DNA from: Anaerolineales bacterium
GTDB taxonomy: Bacteria > Chloroflexota > Anaerolineae > Anaerolineales > E44-bin32
Reading direction: 5' to 3'
Assembly (NCBI GenBank): GCA_023250385.1
Contig: JAHFAU010000001.1
Coordinates: 1 to 56,966, forward strand
DNA: 56,966 nucleotides
Position numbers and translations under genes: made by a program. Shown one piece after another: positions 33,365 to 42,613 of this stretch; position 1 is the first letter of the stretch; the number at the start of each line of letters is the position of its first letter. The notes beneath the pieces are model-generated. The model did no database searches, was not told the DNA's origin, and saw only the letters and a list, made by a program, of their open reading frames with translations.

Positions 33365-34600
33365 ATGGACTTCAGCCTCGGGCCTGAACACCAAATGGTC
33401 CAGAAGATGGTACGCGAGTTTGCTCAGAAGGAAGTCGCACCCTTCATTCAGGAGTGGGACCGCAAACAACAGATGTCTCCGGAGGTGCTGCCCAGGATGG
33501 GCAAACTTGGGATTCTCGGCATCTGCTTCCCGATCAGCCTTGGTGGGCAGGGGTTGGATTTCATCTCCTTGGGGCTGGCCTGCGAGGAGTTGGAGGCGGT
33601 TGATACAACCCTACGAGTCGTGATGTCGGTTCACGTCGGGTTGTGCGGCCTCAGTCTGCTGCAGTGGGGAACCGAGGCCCAACAGCAGGAGTTCCTCATT
33701 CCTCTGGCCCGCGGGGAGAAGATCGGCTGCGGGGCCTTCTCGGAATCCGGCGCGGGATCGGATGTTGCTAATCTGCAAACTACCGCAAAGCAGGATGGAA
33801 CCGATTACCTGCTGAACGGCGAGAAGATGTGGATATCGCTAGCTAGTAAGGCAGACTTCGCCCTGCTCACCGCCCGCACCGACTCGAACCCCAAAAGGCG
33901 CAGCCAGGGCCTGTCCTCCTTTATTGTGGATCTCCACAGCGCAGGCGTCACGACTGGCGATATCAAAGGCAAGCTCGGAGTGCGGGCCGGCTCGACCGGT
34001 TGGATTTCGCTGCAGGATGTGCGGGTGCCGAAGGAAAGCCGGCTCGGGGAGCAAGGCGAAGGCTTCAAGATAACGATGTCTGCATTCGACAGCGGTCGCT
34101 ACACGGTCGCCGCCGGGGCCGCCGGACTGATTCGGGCCTGCCTGGAAGCCAGTGTGGCTTACGCCAAGGAACGCAAGACCTTCGGGCAGCCGATCGCGGA
34201 GCACCAGCTTGTCCAGGCCAAGATTGCCCGCATGGCTAGCGACTATGAAATCGCCAAGCTGCTGTATTTGAAAGTCGGCTGGATGAAGAATCAGGGCGTT
34301 CGGAACACGTATGAGACGTCGATGGCCAAGCAGTTCGCGACCGATGCTTCCTTTAACGCCGCCTCCGAGGCGATCGCGGTGCACGGGAGCTATGGCTACA
34401 GCGACGAATTCGTCGTGGAGCGCTACTTGCGCAACGCGCGGGGGGCGATGATCTACGAGGGGACCAATGAGATTCACTCCCTCATCCAGGCGGGCTACGC
34501 GCTCGGGAATCGAACCGACAAGGCGCTGCGCCGGGAGATGCCGGCCTACGAGCCGCAGCGGTGGCAGGCCGAGGCCGCCGGCATCCGCGAAGCAACTTAG
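33365..34600 (+). CDS. Acyl-CoA dehydrogenase
   Basis: A 411-residue FAD enzyme that oxidises acyl-CoA to enoyl-CoA. It shows the substrate/FAD region GCGAFSESGAGSDVANLQT, the mid-domain SLQDVRVPKESRLGEQGEGF, and the catalytic glutamate in MIYEGTNEIHSL near residue 380. Electrons should go to the EtfBA pair encoded immediately downstream. Chain-length specificity is unknown. ATG 33365 is preferred over a TTG at 33335, which lies in the promoter. Confidence 0.93.
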   Translation: MDFSLGPEHQMVQKMVREFAQKEVAPFIQEWDRKQQMSPEVLPRMGKLGILGICFPISLGGQGLDFISLGLACEELEAVDTTLRVVMSVHVGLCGLSLLQWGTEAQQQEFLIPLARGEKIGCGAFSESGAGSDVANLQTTAKQDGTDYLLNGEKMWISLASKADFALLTARTDSNPKRRSQGLSSFIVDLHSAGVTTGDIKGKLGVRAGSTGWISLQDVRVPKESRLGEQGEGFKITMSAFDSGRYTVAAGAAGLIRACLEASVAYAKERKTFGQPIAEHQLVQAKIARMASDYEIAKLLYLKVGWMKNQGVRNTYETSMAKQFATDASFNAASEAIAVHGSYGYSDEFVVERYLRNARGAMIYEGTNEIHSLIQAGYALGNRTDKALRREMPAYEPQRWQAEAAGIREAT

Positions 34601-34694
34601 GTGTCCGTCCCGCCTCCGCGGATGCCCGACGCGCTAGCCGGGCCGTGCGGGCGAGCAGCGGAAGGTTCGCCGATATGAAAATAAGGACAGCCCT

Positions 34695-35477
34695 TTGAAA
34701 ATTGTCGTCTGTGTCAAGCAGACGCCGGACACCGCCGCGACCCTGACCGTGGTCGGCGGGGTGGCCTCCTGGGGCGACGCGCCGCTGGTCCTGAATCCCT
34801 GGGACGAATACGCGGTGGAGCAGGCGCTGCGCACCAAGGAAGCGCATGGCGGGAGCGTGACGGCGATGAGCCTTGGCCCGCAGGCGGCCAAGGAGTCTTT
34901 GAAGCAAGCCCTCGCCATGGGCTGCGACGAGGCAATCCTGATCAGCGATCCGGCGTTGGAGAGGGCCGACTCGCTGCTCGCCTCTGCCGCGTTGGCGGCG
35001 GCGATCAAGCGAATCGATGCTCCGGATATTGTTTTCTTTGGAAAGGCGGCCGTCGACACCGATACCGAAGTGACCGGTCCTCAGGTAGCCCGCCGGCTGG
35101 GCTGGCCCTCATTGAACCTGGTGGCCGCAATCAGCGAGCTCGATCCGGCGGCCAAGACCATCACGGTCGAACGCCTGCTGGAGGAGGGCCGCCAGCTCGT
35201 ACGCAGCCCACTTCCGGCAGTAGTGAGCGTCGTGAAAGAGATCAACGAGCCGCGCTACCCATCGTTCATGGGAATCCGAAAGGCCTCCAAGGCGGAGATC
35301 CCGATCTGGAGCGCGAGCGACATTGGCCTGCAGCCGGTCCCCGAGCCAGCGCTGACTTGGCCGGAAGTGATTGCGCCCGTCCGGGCCGAGCAGAGTTGTG
35401 AGTTTGTCTCGGGCGAAACACCCCAGCAGCAGGCCGCTGCCCTGGTGGAGCGACTAATCGAGGAGAAGCTGATCTGA
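34695..35477 (+). CDS. etfB: Electron transfer flavoprotein beta subunit
   Basis: A 260-residue protein starting with TTG: KIVVCVKQTPDTAATLTV, then LNPWDEYAVEQALRTKE and AMGCDEAILISDPALERADS, all classic EtfB. With EtfA it forms a soluble FAD/AMP heterodimer that carries electrons from acyl-CoA dehydrogenases to the quinone pool. AAGGA lies eight bases before the TTG. The stop overlaps the etfA ATG. Confidence 0.95.
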   Translation: MKIVVCVKQTPDTAATLTVVGGVASWGDAPLVLNPWDEYAVEQALRTKEAHGGSVTAMSLGPQAAKESLKQALAMGCDEAILISDPALERADSLLASAALAAAIKRIDAPDIVFFGKAAVDTDTEVTGPQVARRLGWPSLNLVAAISELDPAAKTITVERLLEEGRQLVRSPLPAVVSVVKEINEPRYPSFMGIRKASKAEIPIWSASDIGLQPVPEPALTWPEVIAPVRAEQSCEFVSGETPQQQAAALVERLIEEKLI

Positions 35478-36505
35478 TGCTGCTGGTCTACATCGATCAC
35501 TTTGGCGGCAAGCCGCCAGTTGCGGCGTGGGAAGCGCTAGGGGCGGGGAGCCTTTTCGTGACCGGCTCCGATCTCAAGGCAGTGGTGATGGGGAGCGGGG
35601 TGGAAGCTTTGGCAGGCGAAGCGATCGCCCATGGCGCGCACAGCGTGCTGCTCGCTGATGACGACCGCCTGAAGGAATTCCGTCCCGAAGTCTACGCCGA
35701 TGGGCTGAGCCAGATTATCCGGCAGAGCGGGGCTGATATCGTTCTGTTTCCTACCACCAGCCGGGCCCGCGAATTGGCCGCTCTGGTGGCGGTCGACCTC
35801 GATACTGGAATCACGCCCGACGCGATTCAGCTGGTTCGACAGAACGGTGCGATCGTCGCCACCCGCCCAATCTATGCCGGTAAGCTGTTGACGACGGAAG
35901 TCAACCTCGCCCGCCGGCCGCAGCTATTGACCGTTCGCGGCCGATCATTCCCGGCTCCCGACTCCGACCCGACCCGGTCGGGGGAGATTGCCCGAATCGA
36001 GCTGGGCCTTGCACAGCCGCGCACTGAGGTATTGGGCTACAAGCAATCCGGCGGCGGAGTCAGTCTGAGCGATGCCGCGATCATCGTTTCCGGCGGCCGG
36101 GGTGTCGCCAACAACCCTGCTCTGCATCCTCCTCCCGAGCTCACCAATGAAAAGGAGCAGGAGATCTGGCGGGCCCGAGAAGGCTTCAAGCTGGTCGGCG
36201 AGTTGGCGGGAGTCCTGGGCGCCGCAGTAGGGGCCAGTCGGGCGGCTGTCGATGCCGGCTACATTCCGTACGCCCACCAGGTCGGCCAGACCGGGAAGGT
36301 TGTTTCGCCGGACCTCTATATCGCTTGCGGGATATCGGGCGCGATCCAGCACTTAGCCGGAATGCGGACGGCAAAAACAATTGTGGCCATAAACAAAGAC
36401 GCCGACGCCCCAATCTTTAAGCTCGCTCGCTTTGGAGTCGTCGGGGATCTGCACCAGATCCTCCCCGCGTTGACAAGTGCGCTCAGACAGCGCTTGGGAA
36501 AGTAA
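35477..36505 (+). CDS. etfA: Electron transfer flavoprotein alpha subunit
   Basis: A 342-residue EtfA. The FAD-binding C-terminal domain is clear: IIVSGGRGVANN, GAAVGASRAAVDAGYIP, QVGQTGKVVSPDLYIACGIS, GAIQHLAGMRTAKTIVAINK and DADAPIFKLARFGVVGD. The N-terminal alpha/beta domain pairs with EtfB. It overlaps etfB by one base (TGATG), giving stoichiometric translation. A hairpin and a minus-strand tRNA follow. Confidence 0.95.
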   Translation: MLLVYIDHFGGKPPVAAWEALGAGSLFVTGSDLKAVVMGSGVEALAGEAIAHGAHSVLLADDDRLKEFRPEVYADGLSQIIRQSGADIVLFPTTSRARELAALVAVDLDTGITPDAIQLVRQNGAIVATRPIYAGKLLTTEVNLARRPQLLTVRGRSFPAPDSDPTRSGEIARIELGLAQPRTEVLGYKQSGGGVSLSDAAIIVSGGRGVANNPALHPPPELTNEKEQEIWRAREGFKLVGELAGVLGAAVGASRAAVDAGYIPYAHQVGQTGKVVSPDLYIACGISGAIQHLAGMRTAKTIVAINKDADAPIFKLARFGVVGDLHQILPALTSALRQRLGK

Positions 36506-36533
36506 TCGGCCCCAGCGGATAGCCGGGGCCGAT
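36505..36533. other. Hairpin between etfA and tRNA-Arg
   Basis: ATCGGCCCC (36505-36513) pairs with GGGGCCGAT (36525-36533) over 9 bp, overlapping the last base of the etfA stop. No T-run follows on either strand, so a terminator role is uncertain; it may aid etfA mRNA stability or tRNA 3' trimming. Confidence 0.4.
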
Positions 36534-36535
36534 AG

Positions 36536-36607
36536 CGCCCCTGCGGCGACTCGAACGCCGGCATCTGCCTCCGGAGGGCAGCGCTCTATCCACTGAGCTA
36601 CAGGGGC
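36536..36607 (-). tRNA. tRNA-Arg (CCG)
   Basis: A 72-base cloverleaf on the minus strand: acceptor GCCCCTG pairing with CAGGGGC plus discriminator G, D-arm GCTCAGTGGATAGAGC, anticodon stem CTGCC/GGCAG with loop CTCCGGA (anticodon CCG, reading CGG), T-arm CGGCG-TTCGAGT-CGCCG. CCA is not encoded. Confidence 0.93.
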
Positions 36608-36637
36608 CAACTTGGATTGTATCCGATTGAGGTGAGC

Positions 36638-37543
36638 ATGGACAAACGGATCGGGTTCATCGGGCTGGGCCTGATGGGAAAGCCGATGTCGCTCAATCTC
36701 ATCAAAGCGGGCTTCGAGCTTACGGTTTACAGCCGGAGTCGCCCGCCTGTTCAGGAACTGGCTGCCGCGGGCGCGGCCGTGGCCAGTTCGCCACGGGAAC
36801 TGGCCGCAGCCTGTTCGATCGTGATCACCTGCCTCCCCGATTCCCCGGATGTCGAGATGGTGGTGCTCGGGAGCTCGGGAATCCTCGAAGGTGCTCAGCC
36901 GGGCAGCTTGTTCATCGATCACAGTACGATCAAGCCGGAAGTGGCGCGCCGGATCGCCGACCGGCTCGCTGAGCACCGGGTGCTGGCACTGGACGCCCCG
37001 GTCTCCGGCGGCGATGTGGGTGCGGTGGCCGGCACGCTGGCGATCATGGTCGGCGGGCCTAAGGAGGCGTTTGAACGGGCCCGGCCGGTGTTCGAGGCGG
37101 AGGGCAAGACCATTACCTATGTTGGCGAGAGCGGAGCCGGGCAGGTGGCTAAGGCTTGCAACCAGATCATGGTGGCGGCTCAGATGGTTGCGATGGGGGA
37201 ATTGCTGCTGCTTGCCCAGAAGTTGGGGGTTTCACCTCTGCGGGTCGTGGAAGCCATCAAGGGCGGCGCGGCGCGGTGTTGGACGCTTGACGTCAAACCC
37301 GCTCGGCTGTTCGCCGGCGAGCGCCAACCCGGGTTCCGGGCCCACCTGATGCACAAGGACCTGGCCATCGTGCTCGACACCGCTCGGGCCTATGGCATGC
37401 CGCTGCCCGCCACCGCGGCGAACATGCAGCTCTTCGAGGCGATGCTGCAGCTCGGGATGCGAGACCTGGACAACTCTGCCGTGATCGGAGTTCTGGAGGC
37501 GATCTCTGGCGAGCGACTGCAAGAAGAAGCTCGCTCGGTCTGA
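36638..37543 (+). CDS. NAD(P)-dependent beta-hydroxyacid dehydrogenase
   Basis: A 301-residue enzyme of the 3-hydroxyisobutyrate dehydrogenase / tartronate semialdehyde reductase family. It has the Rossmann motif IGFIGLGLMGKPMSLNLIKA, the substrate loop DAPVSGGDVGAVAGTLAIMV, the catalytic lysine in GQVAKACNQIMVA near residue 171, and the conserved tail HMHKDL-like LMHKDLAIVLDTA. It reduces small aldehydes or oxidises 3-hydroxyacids. ATG 36638 has GAGGTGAG upstream. Confidence 0.9.
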   Translation: MDKRIGFIGLGLMGKPMSLNLIKAGFELTVYSRSRPPVQELAAAGAAVASSPRELAAACSIVITCLPDSPDVEMVVLGSSGILEGAQPGSLFIDHSTIKPEVARRIADRLAEHRVLALDAPVSGGDVGAVAGTLAIMVGGPKEAFERARPVFEAEGKTITYVGESGAGQVAKACNQIMVAAQMVAMGELLLLAQKLGVSPLRVVEAIKGGAARCWTLDVKPARLFAGERQPGFRAHLMHKDLAIVLDTARAYGMPLPATAANMQLFEAMLQLGMRDLDNSAVIGVLEAISGERLQEEARSV

Positions 37544-37576
37544 GGTCGCCTGTTGAGACGACCGGCGGCCGGGAGA

Positions 37577-39589
37577 CTACTCAATCAAGAACACAATCAA
37601 CTGGCGCGGACCGTGCACGCCCACCGTGAGGGTCATCTCGATATCGGCCGTTCGCGAGGGTCCGCTGATCAGCACGAGGTTGGAGGTCCCGGCGACATAG
37701 GCTGGGCCGACCGCCTGCAGCCAGCGCTCGAGATCAGGGTACACATCCTTCGACCGCAGCACCGCCAGGTGAGTTTCCGGCAGCAGCGAAGGCAGCAGCG
37801 ACCGGCGCGAACCTCCGGAGAGCACGAGCGTCCCGGTGTCGGCGAGGGCGGCGACCGCCCCAGTCAGTCCCACCTTAGCCTCGCCGAATGAGCGAAGGGC
37901 CGGCGTCCCCAGCGGACCCTCAGCAACCTCCGGTAGGACGACCGGAAAACCCTCCCGCTCCAGGCGCTGCAAAACTGTAAAGAGAATCGGCTCCACCGGA
38001 CCCCAGGACAACAATCGGCCGGCGCCCAAGACGTGCAGCTGGCCAACTATTCGATCCGCGGCCTCAAACTCCGCACAGCGGATCACCTCTCCACCCAGGT
38101 CCTTCAGCCTCGCTTCGAAGCTCGCGGGCCGATCTTCGGGTTCCACAACCTCCACGGTCGTGGTGGCCGCTTCCACCGGCTCGATTTCGGGGTGGCGCTC
38201 GCTCGCCGGCCGGCTCACCCTCCGAAGCCGCGAACGAAGCGGCCGACCGGAGAACGGTGGGAAGTCGCGGAATCGGGTCCACTCGGCCAACGGGCCGGGG
38301 AGCTGAGTGATCCAGCCGGCTCGGCGGGACAACAACCGGCCGCCCACCGCCGCGACCCGCTGTGCCCAGCGGAAACGGCTTGGCGAACGCGCTACCCAAC
38401 TGAACAGACGGATACCGCGGCCGAGCGGCTTCGGCTCGGACTGGGCCCGAACATCCAGCAGCAGGCCGGGAATGTCGATCCCTACCGGGCAGGCCTCCGT
38501 GCATGCGCCGCACAAGGTTGACGCTTGGGCGAGATGACCGTATTTCCGGATTCCAAACAGAGCAGGCGACAACACCGCCCCAATGGGTCCGGCGTACACG
38601 CTGTCATATGCGTGGCCACCGGCCTCGCGAAAAATCGGGCAAGCATTCAGGCAGGCGCCACAGCGGATGCACAGCAGCGCTTCCGCTGCCGCAGTATCTG
38701 CCAATCCTGAGCGGCCGTTGTCGACCAAAATCAGATGCCGTTCGCTGGGACCCTCAGGATCGCCCGGTCGGCGGGGAGAATGGATGAGCGACACGTAACT
38801 GCTGATTGACTGACCCGTCGCGAAGCGAGGCAAGAGGCGCAGCATCACCGCCAGGTCATCTAGCGTGGGGACCAGGCGCTCGATCCCCATCACGGCGATG
38901 TGCACCGGCGGAAGGGTGGCGACCATTCGGCCATTCCCCTCGTTCGTCACCAGGCACAAGGTTCCGGTTTCCGCCACACCGAAGTTAACGCCCGTGATCC
39001 CAACCGGAGCGCTGAGAAATACTTTCCGCAATCGGCCGCGGGCTTCGGCATTGATCTGCTCAACGTCGTCACCCAGGGTGACGCCAAGCCGGCTGCGGAA
39101 AGTCTCGGCGACGTCTTCAATGCTCAGGTGCAGGGCGGGGGTTAAGATATGCGACGGCTTCTCAGCTCTGAGCTGAACGATGTACTCGCCCAGGTCGGTT
39201 TCGACAGGCCGGATCCCGGCCGCCTCCAGGGCGGCGTTCAGGCCGATCTCCTCGGTCAGCATCGACTTTGACTTGGCCACCAACTCGGCCTTATGCCGCC
39301 GGACGATTTCCAGAATCAGCCGATTGGCCGCTGCCGCGTTGGCTGCTCGCTGGATCTGGATCCCGTTCTCAGCCAACCTGGTTGCGAACTTCTCCAGATA
39401 GGCCTCAAGCCCGAACACCACTTGCTGGCGGATCGTGCGGGCCCGTTGACGCAATTCGGCTGCATCGGGGAGTTCCTGCAGCGCTTCAATCCGAGCTCGC
39501 TGGCGGGCATCGGCATTCTGGTCAAGCAGTCGCTGCAGTTGGGAATCGGCGATTGCCGATCGAGCGCGCTCTCGGAAGGCTAGTGTCAC
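37577..39589 (-). CDS. lutB: LutB-LutC fusion: lactate utilisation iron-sulfur/LUD protein
   Basis: A 670-residue protein. Residues ~1-470 match LutB: an LUD domain with GVNFGVAETGTLCLVTNEGN and two 4Fe-4S motifs, CIRCGACLNACPIF and CGACTEACPVGIDI. Residues ~480-670 form a second LUD domain like LutC (FPVVLPEVAEGPLGTPAL, ALADTGTLVLSGG). LutABC oxidise L-lactate to pyruvate. GTG 39589 overlaps the lutA stop (GTGA); an ATG at 39811 lies inside lutA and gives unrelated sequence. LutB and LutC are separate proteins in Bacillus, so this is a fusion. Confidence 0.88.
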   Translation of the reverse strand: MTLAFRERARSAIADSQLQRLLDQNADARQRARIEALQELPDAAELRQRARTIRQQVVFGLEAYLEKFATRLAENGIQIQRAANAAAANRLILEIVRRHKAELVAKSKSMLTEEIGLNAALEAAGIRPVETDLGEYIVQLRAEKPSHILTPALHLSIEDVAETFRSRLGVTLGDDVEQINAEARGRLRKVFLSAPVGITGVNFGVAETGTLCLVTNEGNGRMVATLPPVHIAVMGIERLVPTLDDLAVMLRLLPRFATGQSISSYVSLIHSPRRPGDPEGPSERHLILVDNGRSGLADTAAAEALLCIRCGACLNACPIFREAGGHAYDSVYAGPIGAVLSPALFGIRKYGHLAQASTLCGACTEACPVGIDIPGLLLDVRAQSEPKPLGRGIRLFSWVARSPSRFRWAQRVAAVGGRLLSRRAGWITQLPGPLAEWTRFRDFPPFSGRPLRSRLRRVSRPASERHPEIEPVEAATTTVEVVEPEDRPASFEARLKDLGGEVIRCAEFEAADRIVGQLHVLGAGRLLSWGPVEPILFTVLQRLEREGFPVVLPEVAEGPLGTPALRSFGEAKVGLTGAVAALADTGTLVLSGGSRRSLLPSLLPETHLAVLRSKDVYPDLERWLQAVGPAYVAGTSNLVLISGPSRTADIEMTLTVGVHGPRQLIVFLIE

Positions 39590-40314
39590 TTCAGCCCTGC
39601 TACCCGACCCACCAACAACTGCGCCAGATGGGCGCAGCGCACCGGTGACCCGGCCCGCCGTAGCCCGCCTTCGATCTGCATCAGACAGCTCACATCGCAT
39701 CCGGCGACGACCTCGACCCCGGAGCTCCGAATCCTTTCGAGGGTCCGCTCGAGCATCTCCCGTGAGATCTCCGGCATCTCGATCGAGAATATCCCGCCAA
39801 ACCCGCAGCACTCCGGACTCAATCGCTCGATCGAAGCATCTGCGATCGCTTCGAGCAGTCGAAGTGGCTGGCGGTCAACTCCGAGCCCCCTCAGCAGATG
39901 GCAAGAGGGGTGATAACCGATCAAGAGCGGGAGCGAGGCACCGAACTCGGCCACTAGCAACTGATCGACCAGGAACTCGCTAAACTCGTAGGTTCTTTCG
40001 GCCAGCCGCCGCGCTCGCCCGAGCTGATCGGGCAAATCCGCCAACAGCTCAGGGTAGCGGTGCCGGATCATCTCGGCACAGGAGCCGGAGGGGACCACCA
40101 CCACGTCCTCCGCGGCGAGGGCTTCCAAGGTCTGAAGCGCCAGCGCGCGCGCCTCGGCCCGCGAGCCGGCGTTGAGGGCCGGTTGGCCGCAGCAGGTCTG
40201 GCCCGGCGGAAACCAGGTCTCCACTCCGGCCCGGGTCAGCACTTCAACGACCGCTTCCCCGACCTCGGGAAACAAGCTATCCACCAGACAGGTGGCAAAT
40301 AGCTGTACCCTCAT
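39586..40314 (-). CDS. lutA: LutA-like (Fe-S) oxidoreductase with CCG domains
   Basis: A 242-residue protein with two cysteine-rich CCG domains: FPPGQTCCGQPALNAGSR near residue 38 and RLSPECCGFGGIFSIEMP near 165, with HPSCHLLRG between. This is the YkgE/LutA pattern, a subunit of the L-lactate oxidation complex or a relative of the glycolate oxidase GlcF. It is followed by the lutBC fusion with a four-base overlap, so all three functions come from two coupled genes. Confidence 0.92.
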   Translation of the reverse strand: MRVQLFATCLVDSLFPEVGEAVVEVLTRAGVETWFPPGQTCCGQPALNAGSRAEARALALQTLEALAAEDVVVVPSGSCAEMIRHRYPELLADLPDQLGRARRLAERTYEFSEFLVDQLLVAEFGASLPLLIGYHPSCHLLRGLGVDRQPLRLLEAIADASIERLSPECCGFGGIFSIEMPEISREMLERTLERIRSSGVEVVAGCDVSCLMQIEGGLRRAGSPVRCAHLAQLLVGRVAGLK

Positions 40315-40393
40315 CGCTATTGGTGCAAGGGCCTCGTTAATTTGGATTGGGTCTGAAACGGCAGGACCGCCGCGAAGTTGCGACGGTCCGCAG

Positions 40394-40468
40394 TCGGGGC
40401 GGGCGGATTCGAACCGCCGACCCCCTGCACCCCATGCAGGTGCGCTAACCGGGCTGCGCTACGCCCCG
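40394..40468 (-). tRNA. tRNA-Pro (GGG)
   Basis: A 75-base cloverleaf on the minus strand: acceptor CGGGGCG pairing with CGCCCCG plus discriminator A, D-arm GCGCAGCCCGGTTAGCGC, anticodon stem CCTGC/GCAGG with loop ATGGGGT (anticodon GGG), T-arm GGCGG-TTCGAAT-CCGCC. CCA is not encoded. Confidence 0.92.
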
Positions 40469-40503
40469 AAGTTTCTGGATGGATTATAGATGGGCCCGCT
40501 CGG

Positions 40504-41880
40504 CTATGGAAGGGCCGCCCCCGCGCCGAAATACCCGAGGACTCTGGCGGTGTGGCGCGCTCCCCGGACGAAGTTCTCGATGACGATGTTCTCATTCGGT
40601 GCGTGGGTGTTTGAACCTGGGTACCCGATCCCAGCTGTCGCAACGGGAACCCCGAGCCCATGGATGAACGCGTGATTGGGGCCGGAGCCTCCGACCATTG
40701 GACTGATCAATTGCGGAACGCCATAGACCTCGACTGCCGAATTGACGACAAGCTGCAAGAATGGATCGTCCGGATCCGTGCGGGCGGGGGGCTCGCTGCC
40801 CAATTCGCGGATTTCGACGTCTGGAAAGCCCTCGCCGTCCAGGTGGGCGCGCAGCTGCTCCAAGACTTCGCTGGGCCGCTGATCCGGGACCAGGCGAAAA
40901 TCAACCTTCGCGCTGGCTCGAGCCGGCAGCACGGTCTTACTGCCGGGCCCCTGATAACCGGCCGTCAATCCGCAGATGGTACAGGTCGGCACGAAAACTT
41001 GTTCTCGCATCAGGTCCAGGCCGCTTTCGATTCCCTTCAAGTACCTCTTGATCCCGTAGAACTCCCGAAAATGATCACTGGGGTCCGGGAGCTGCTCGAG
41101 CAGGCCGAGATCACGGGCGGTGGGCGGCACCACCCGATCGTAAAAGCCTGGCAGGCGAATCATTTCGTCCGACCCTTTGAGGGTGCGTAGCGCCCAAACC
41201 AATCGCCAGGCCGCGTTGGGGAAGATCGAGCCGCTCATGCCCGAGTGCGAGTCGCGGGTCGCAGTCTCTACGCTGAGTTCGACATAGCAAATGCCGCGCA
41301 TGCCCGCATCTTGAATGGGCGTACCTTCGTGATTGATCTCCCCAAACTCCCAGAGGCAGGCGTCGGCGGCCAGCAGCTTAGCATGCCGCTGCACGAACTC
41401 AGGCAGGTGGACGCTCCCGACCTCCTCCTCGCCTTCGATCACGAACTTCACGGAACACGGCAGCTCCCCTTCAACTTCGAGGAAAGCATCCAGCGCCGCC
41501 AGCCGACACTGGATGTGGCCCTTGTCGTCGCTTACGCCGCGAGCGAACAGCTGGCCATCGCGCCGGCTCGGTTCGAAGGGGGGCGTCGTCCACAATTCGA
41601 GCGGCTCCGCGGGCTGCACATCGTAATGGTTGTACAGCAGCAAGGTTCGGTCGCCCCGGCCGGACCGCTCGGCGAAAACGACCGGGTGCCCGTCGGTTGA
41701 CAGCACTTTGGTGTCGAAGCCTCTGGCCCGCAGCATCTCGGCCACCAGCCCGGCGCATTCTTGCATCCCCAATCCCTGGGCCGACACACTCGGTTGGGCA
41801 CATAGTCGGCCGAGCTCCGCGAGCGTGCTTTCAAGCTTGGTGTCGATTGCGCGATCAATCGCCTGCCAGTCGGTGAGCAT
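40504..41880 (-). CDS. M20-family metallopeptidase (dipeptidase)
   Basis: A 458-residue zinc amidohydrolase. The metal motifs are LLYNHYDVQPAE (His and Asp region), ARGVSDDKGHIQCRLAALDAF, and VIEGEEEVGSVHL with the catalytic glutamate pair, followed by the dimerisation domain and a final GSGPNHAFIHGLG. These enzymes cleave dipeptides or N-acyl amino acids. ATG 41880 lies six bases after TATAAT, suggesting a leaderless message; a longer frame to 41952 reaches into the divergent promoter and is rejected. Confidence 0.9.
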   Translation of the reverse strand: MLTDWQAIDRAIDTKLESTLAELGRLCAQPSVSAQGLGMQECAGLVAEMLRARGFDTKVLSTDGHPVVFAERSGRGDRTLLLYNHYDVQPAEPLELWTTPPFEPSRRDGQLFARGVSDDKGHIQCRLAALDAFLEVEGELPCSVKFVIEGEEEVGSVHLPEFVQRHAKLLAADACLWEFGEINHEGTPIQDAGMRGICYVELSVETATRDSHSGMSGSIFPNAAWRLVWALRTLKGSDEMIRLPGFYDRVVPPTARDLGLLEQLPDPSDHFREFYGIKRYLKGIESGLDLMREQVFVPTCTICGLTAGYQGPGSKTVLPARASAKVDFRLVPDQRPSEVLEQLRAHLDGEGFPDVEIRELGSEPPARTDPDDPFLQLVVNSAVEVYGVPQLISPMVGGSGPNHAFIHGLGVPVATAGIGYPGSNTHAPNENIVIENFVRGARHTARVLGYFGAGAALP

Positions 41881-41886
41881 GGGCTG

Positions 41887-41892
41887 ATTATA
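41887..41892 (-). promoter_or_regulatory. -10 element of a leaderless M20 peptidase promoter
   Basis: TATAAT on the minus strand, six bases before ATG 41880. Confidence 0.5.
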
Positions 41893-41910
41893 GTCGTAGC
41901 AGAGACGACG

Positions 41911-41940
41911 TTCGCATTCTGCTTGGATCGAATCTATAAT
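41911..41940 (+). promoter_or_regulatory. Promoter of the cyclase-aldolase operon
   Basis: TTCGCA at 41911-41916, 18-base spacer, TATAAT at 41935-41940, then ten bases to the ATG at 41951. The message would be essentially leaderless. It is arranged divergently with the peptidase promoter. Confidence 0.5.
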
Positions 41941-41950
41941 CCGCGGCTTC

Positions 41951-42583
41951 ATGCGGATCTACGATGTCTCGGTTGGAATCTCGCCGGAGATTCCGGTCTG
42001 GCCCGGGGACCCGCCGGTCCGTCTCGAACGCACCCAGTCGATGGACGCCGGGGCCCATGCCAATGTCTCGCGTTTCGAGGCCGGAGTTCATGTCGGAACC
42101 CATATCGACGCGCCGCTTCATTTCATTCGAGGTGGCCGCAGCATTGAGGCAATTCCGCTCAAGTCTTTAATCGGCCGGGCCTACGTTGTCGAGTTGAAGC
42201 GGGCAGAAGTCTTGGACGCCTCCACGTTAGAGGGCGCCGGGATCCCACCCCGGACTCGTCGGCTGTTGTTCAAGACCCGCAACTCCGAGTTTTGGACGAA
42301 AGGCGAACGAAAGTTTCGGCGTGACTTTGTCGCCGTCGATCCCAGCGGGGCGCAATGGATGGTTCGCAAGGGGGTCCGATTGGTAGGGGTCGACTATCTC
42401 TCCGTGGCCCCGTTTGGTGACGGAGCGCCTACCCATCGGATTCTGCTGGAGGCCGGGGTAGTGATTGTCGAAGGATTGAACCTGACCGGGGTGGCCCAAG
42501 GCCGCTACTCGATCTACTGCCTCCCGCTCAAGCTTATCGGAAGCGACGGCGCGCCGGCCCGGGTGATTCTGGTCGGCGTCTGA
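41951..42583 (+). CDS. Cyclase / kynurenine-formamidase-like hydrolase
   Basis: A 210-residue metal-dependent hydrolase of the cyclase family. The defining motif HVGTHIDAPLHF (HxGTHxDxPxHF) sits near residue 50. Later segments LLFKTRNSEFW and RLVGVDYLSVAPFGDGAPTH are typical. Relatives hydrolyse N-formylkynurenine or isatin. The substrate is unknown here. It shares an operon with the aldolase that follows after 30 bases. Confidence 0.88.
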   Translation: MRIYDVSVGISPEIPVWPGDPPVRLERTQSMDAGAHANVSRFEAGVHVGTHIDAPLHFIRGGRSIEAIPLKSLIGRAYVVELKRAEVLDASTLEGAGIPPRTRRLLFKTRNSEFWTKGERKFRRDFVAVDPSGAQWMVRKGVRLVGVDYLSVAPFGDGAPTHRILLEAGVVIVEGLNLTGVAQGRYSIYCLPLKLIGSDGAPARVILVGV

Positions 42584-42613
42584 GCCGCCCGGCCGCCAGA
42601 CCCCGCCCGATCC

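Noticed and set aside
39590..39811. Longer lutBC start at 39811
   Set aside because: The extra 74 residues lie within lutA in another frame and look non-native; the GTG at 39589 overlapping the lutA stop fits operon coupling.
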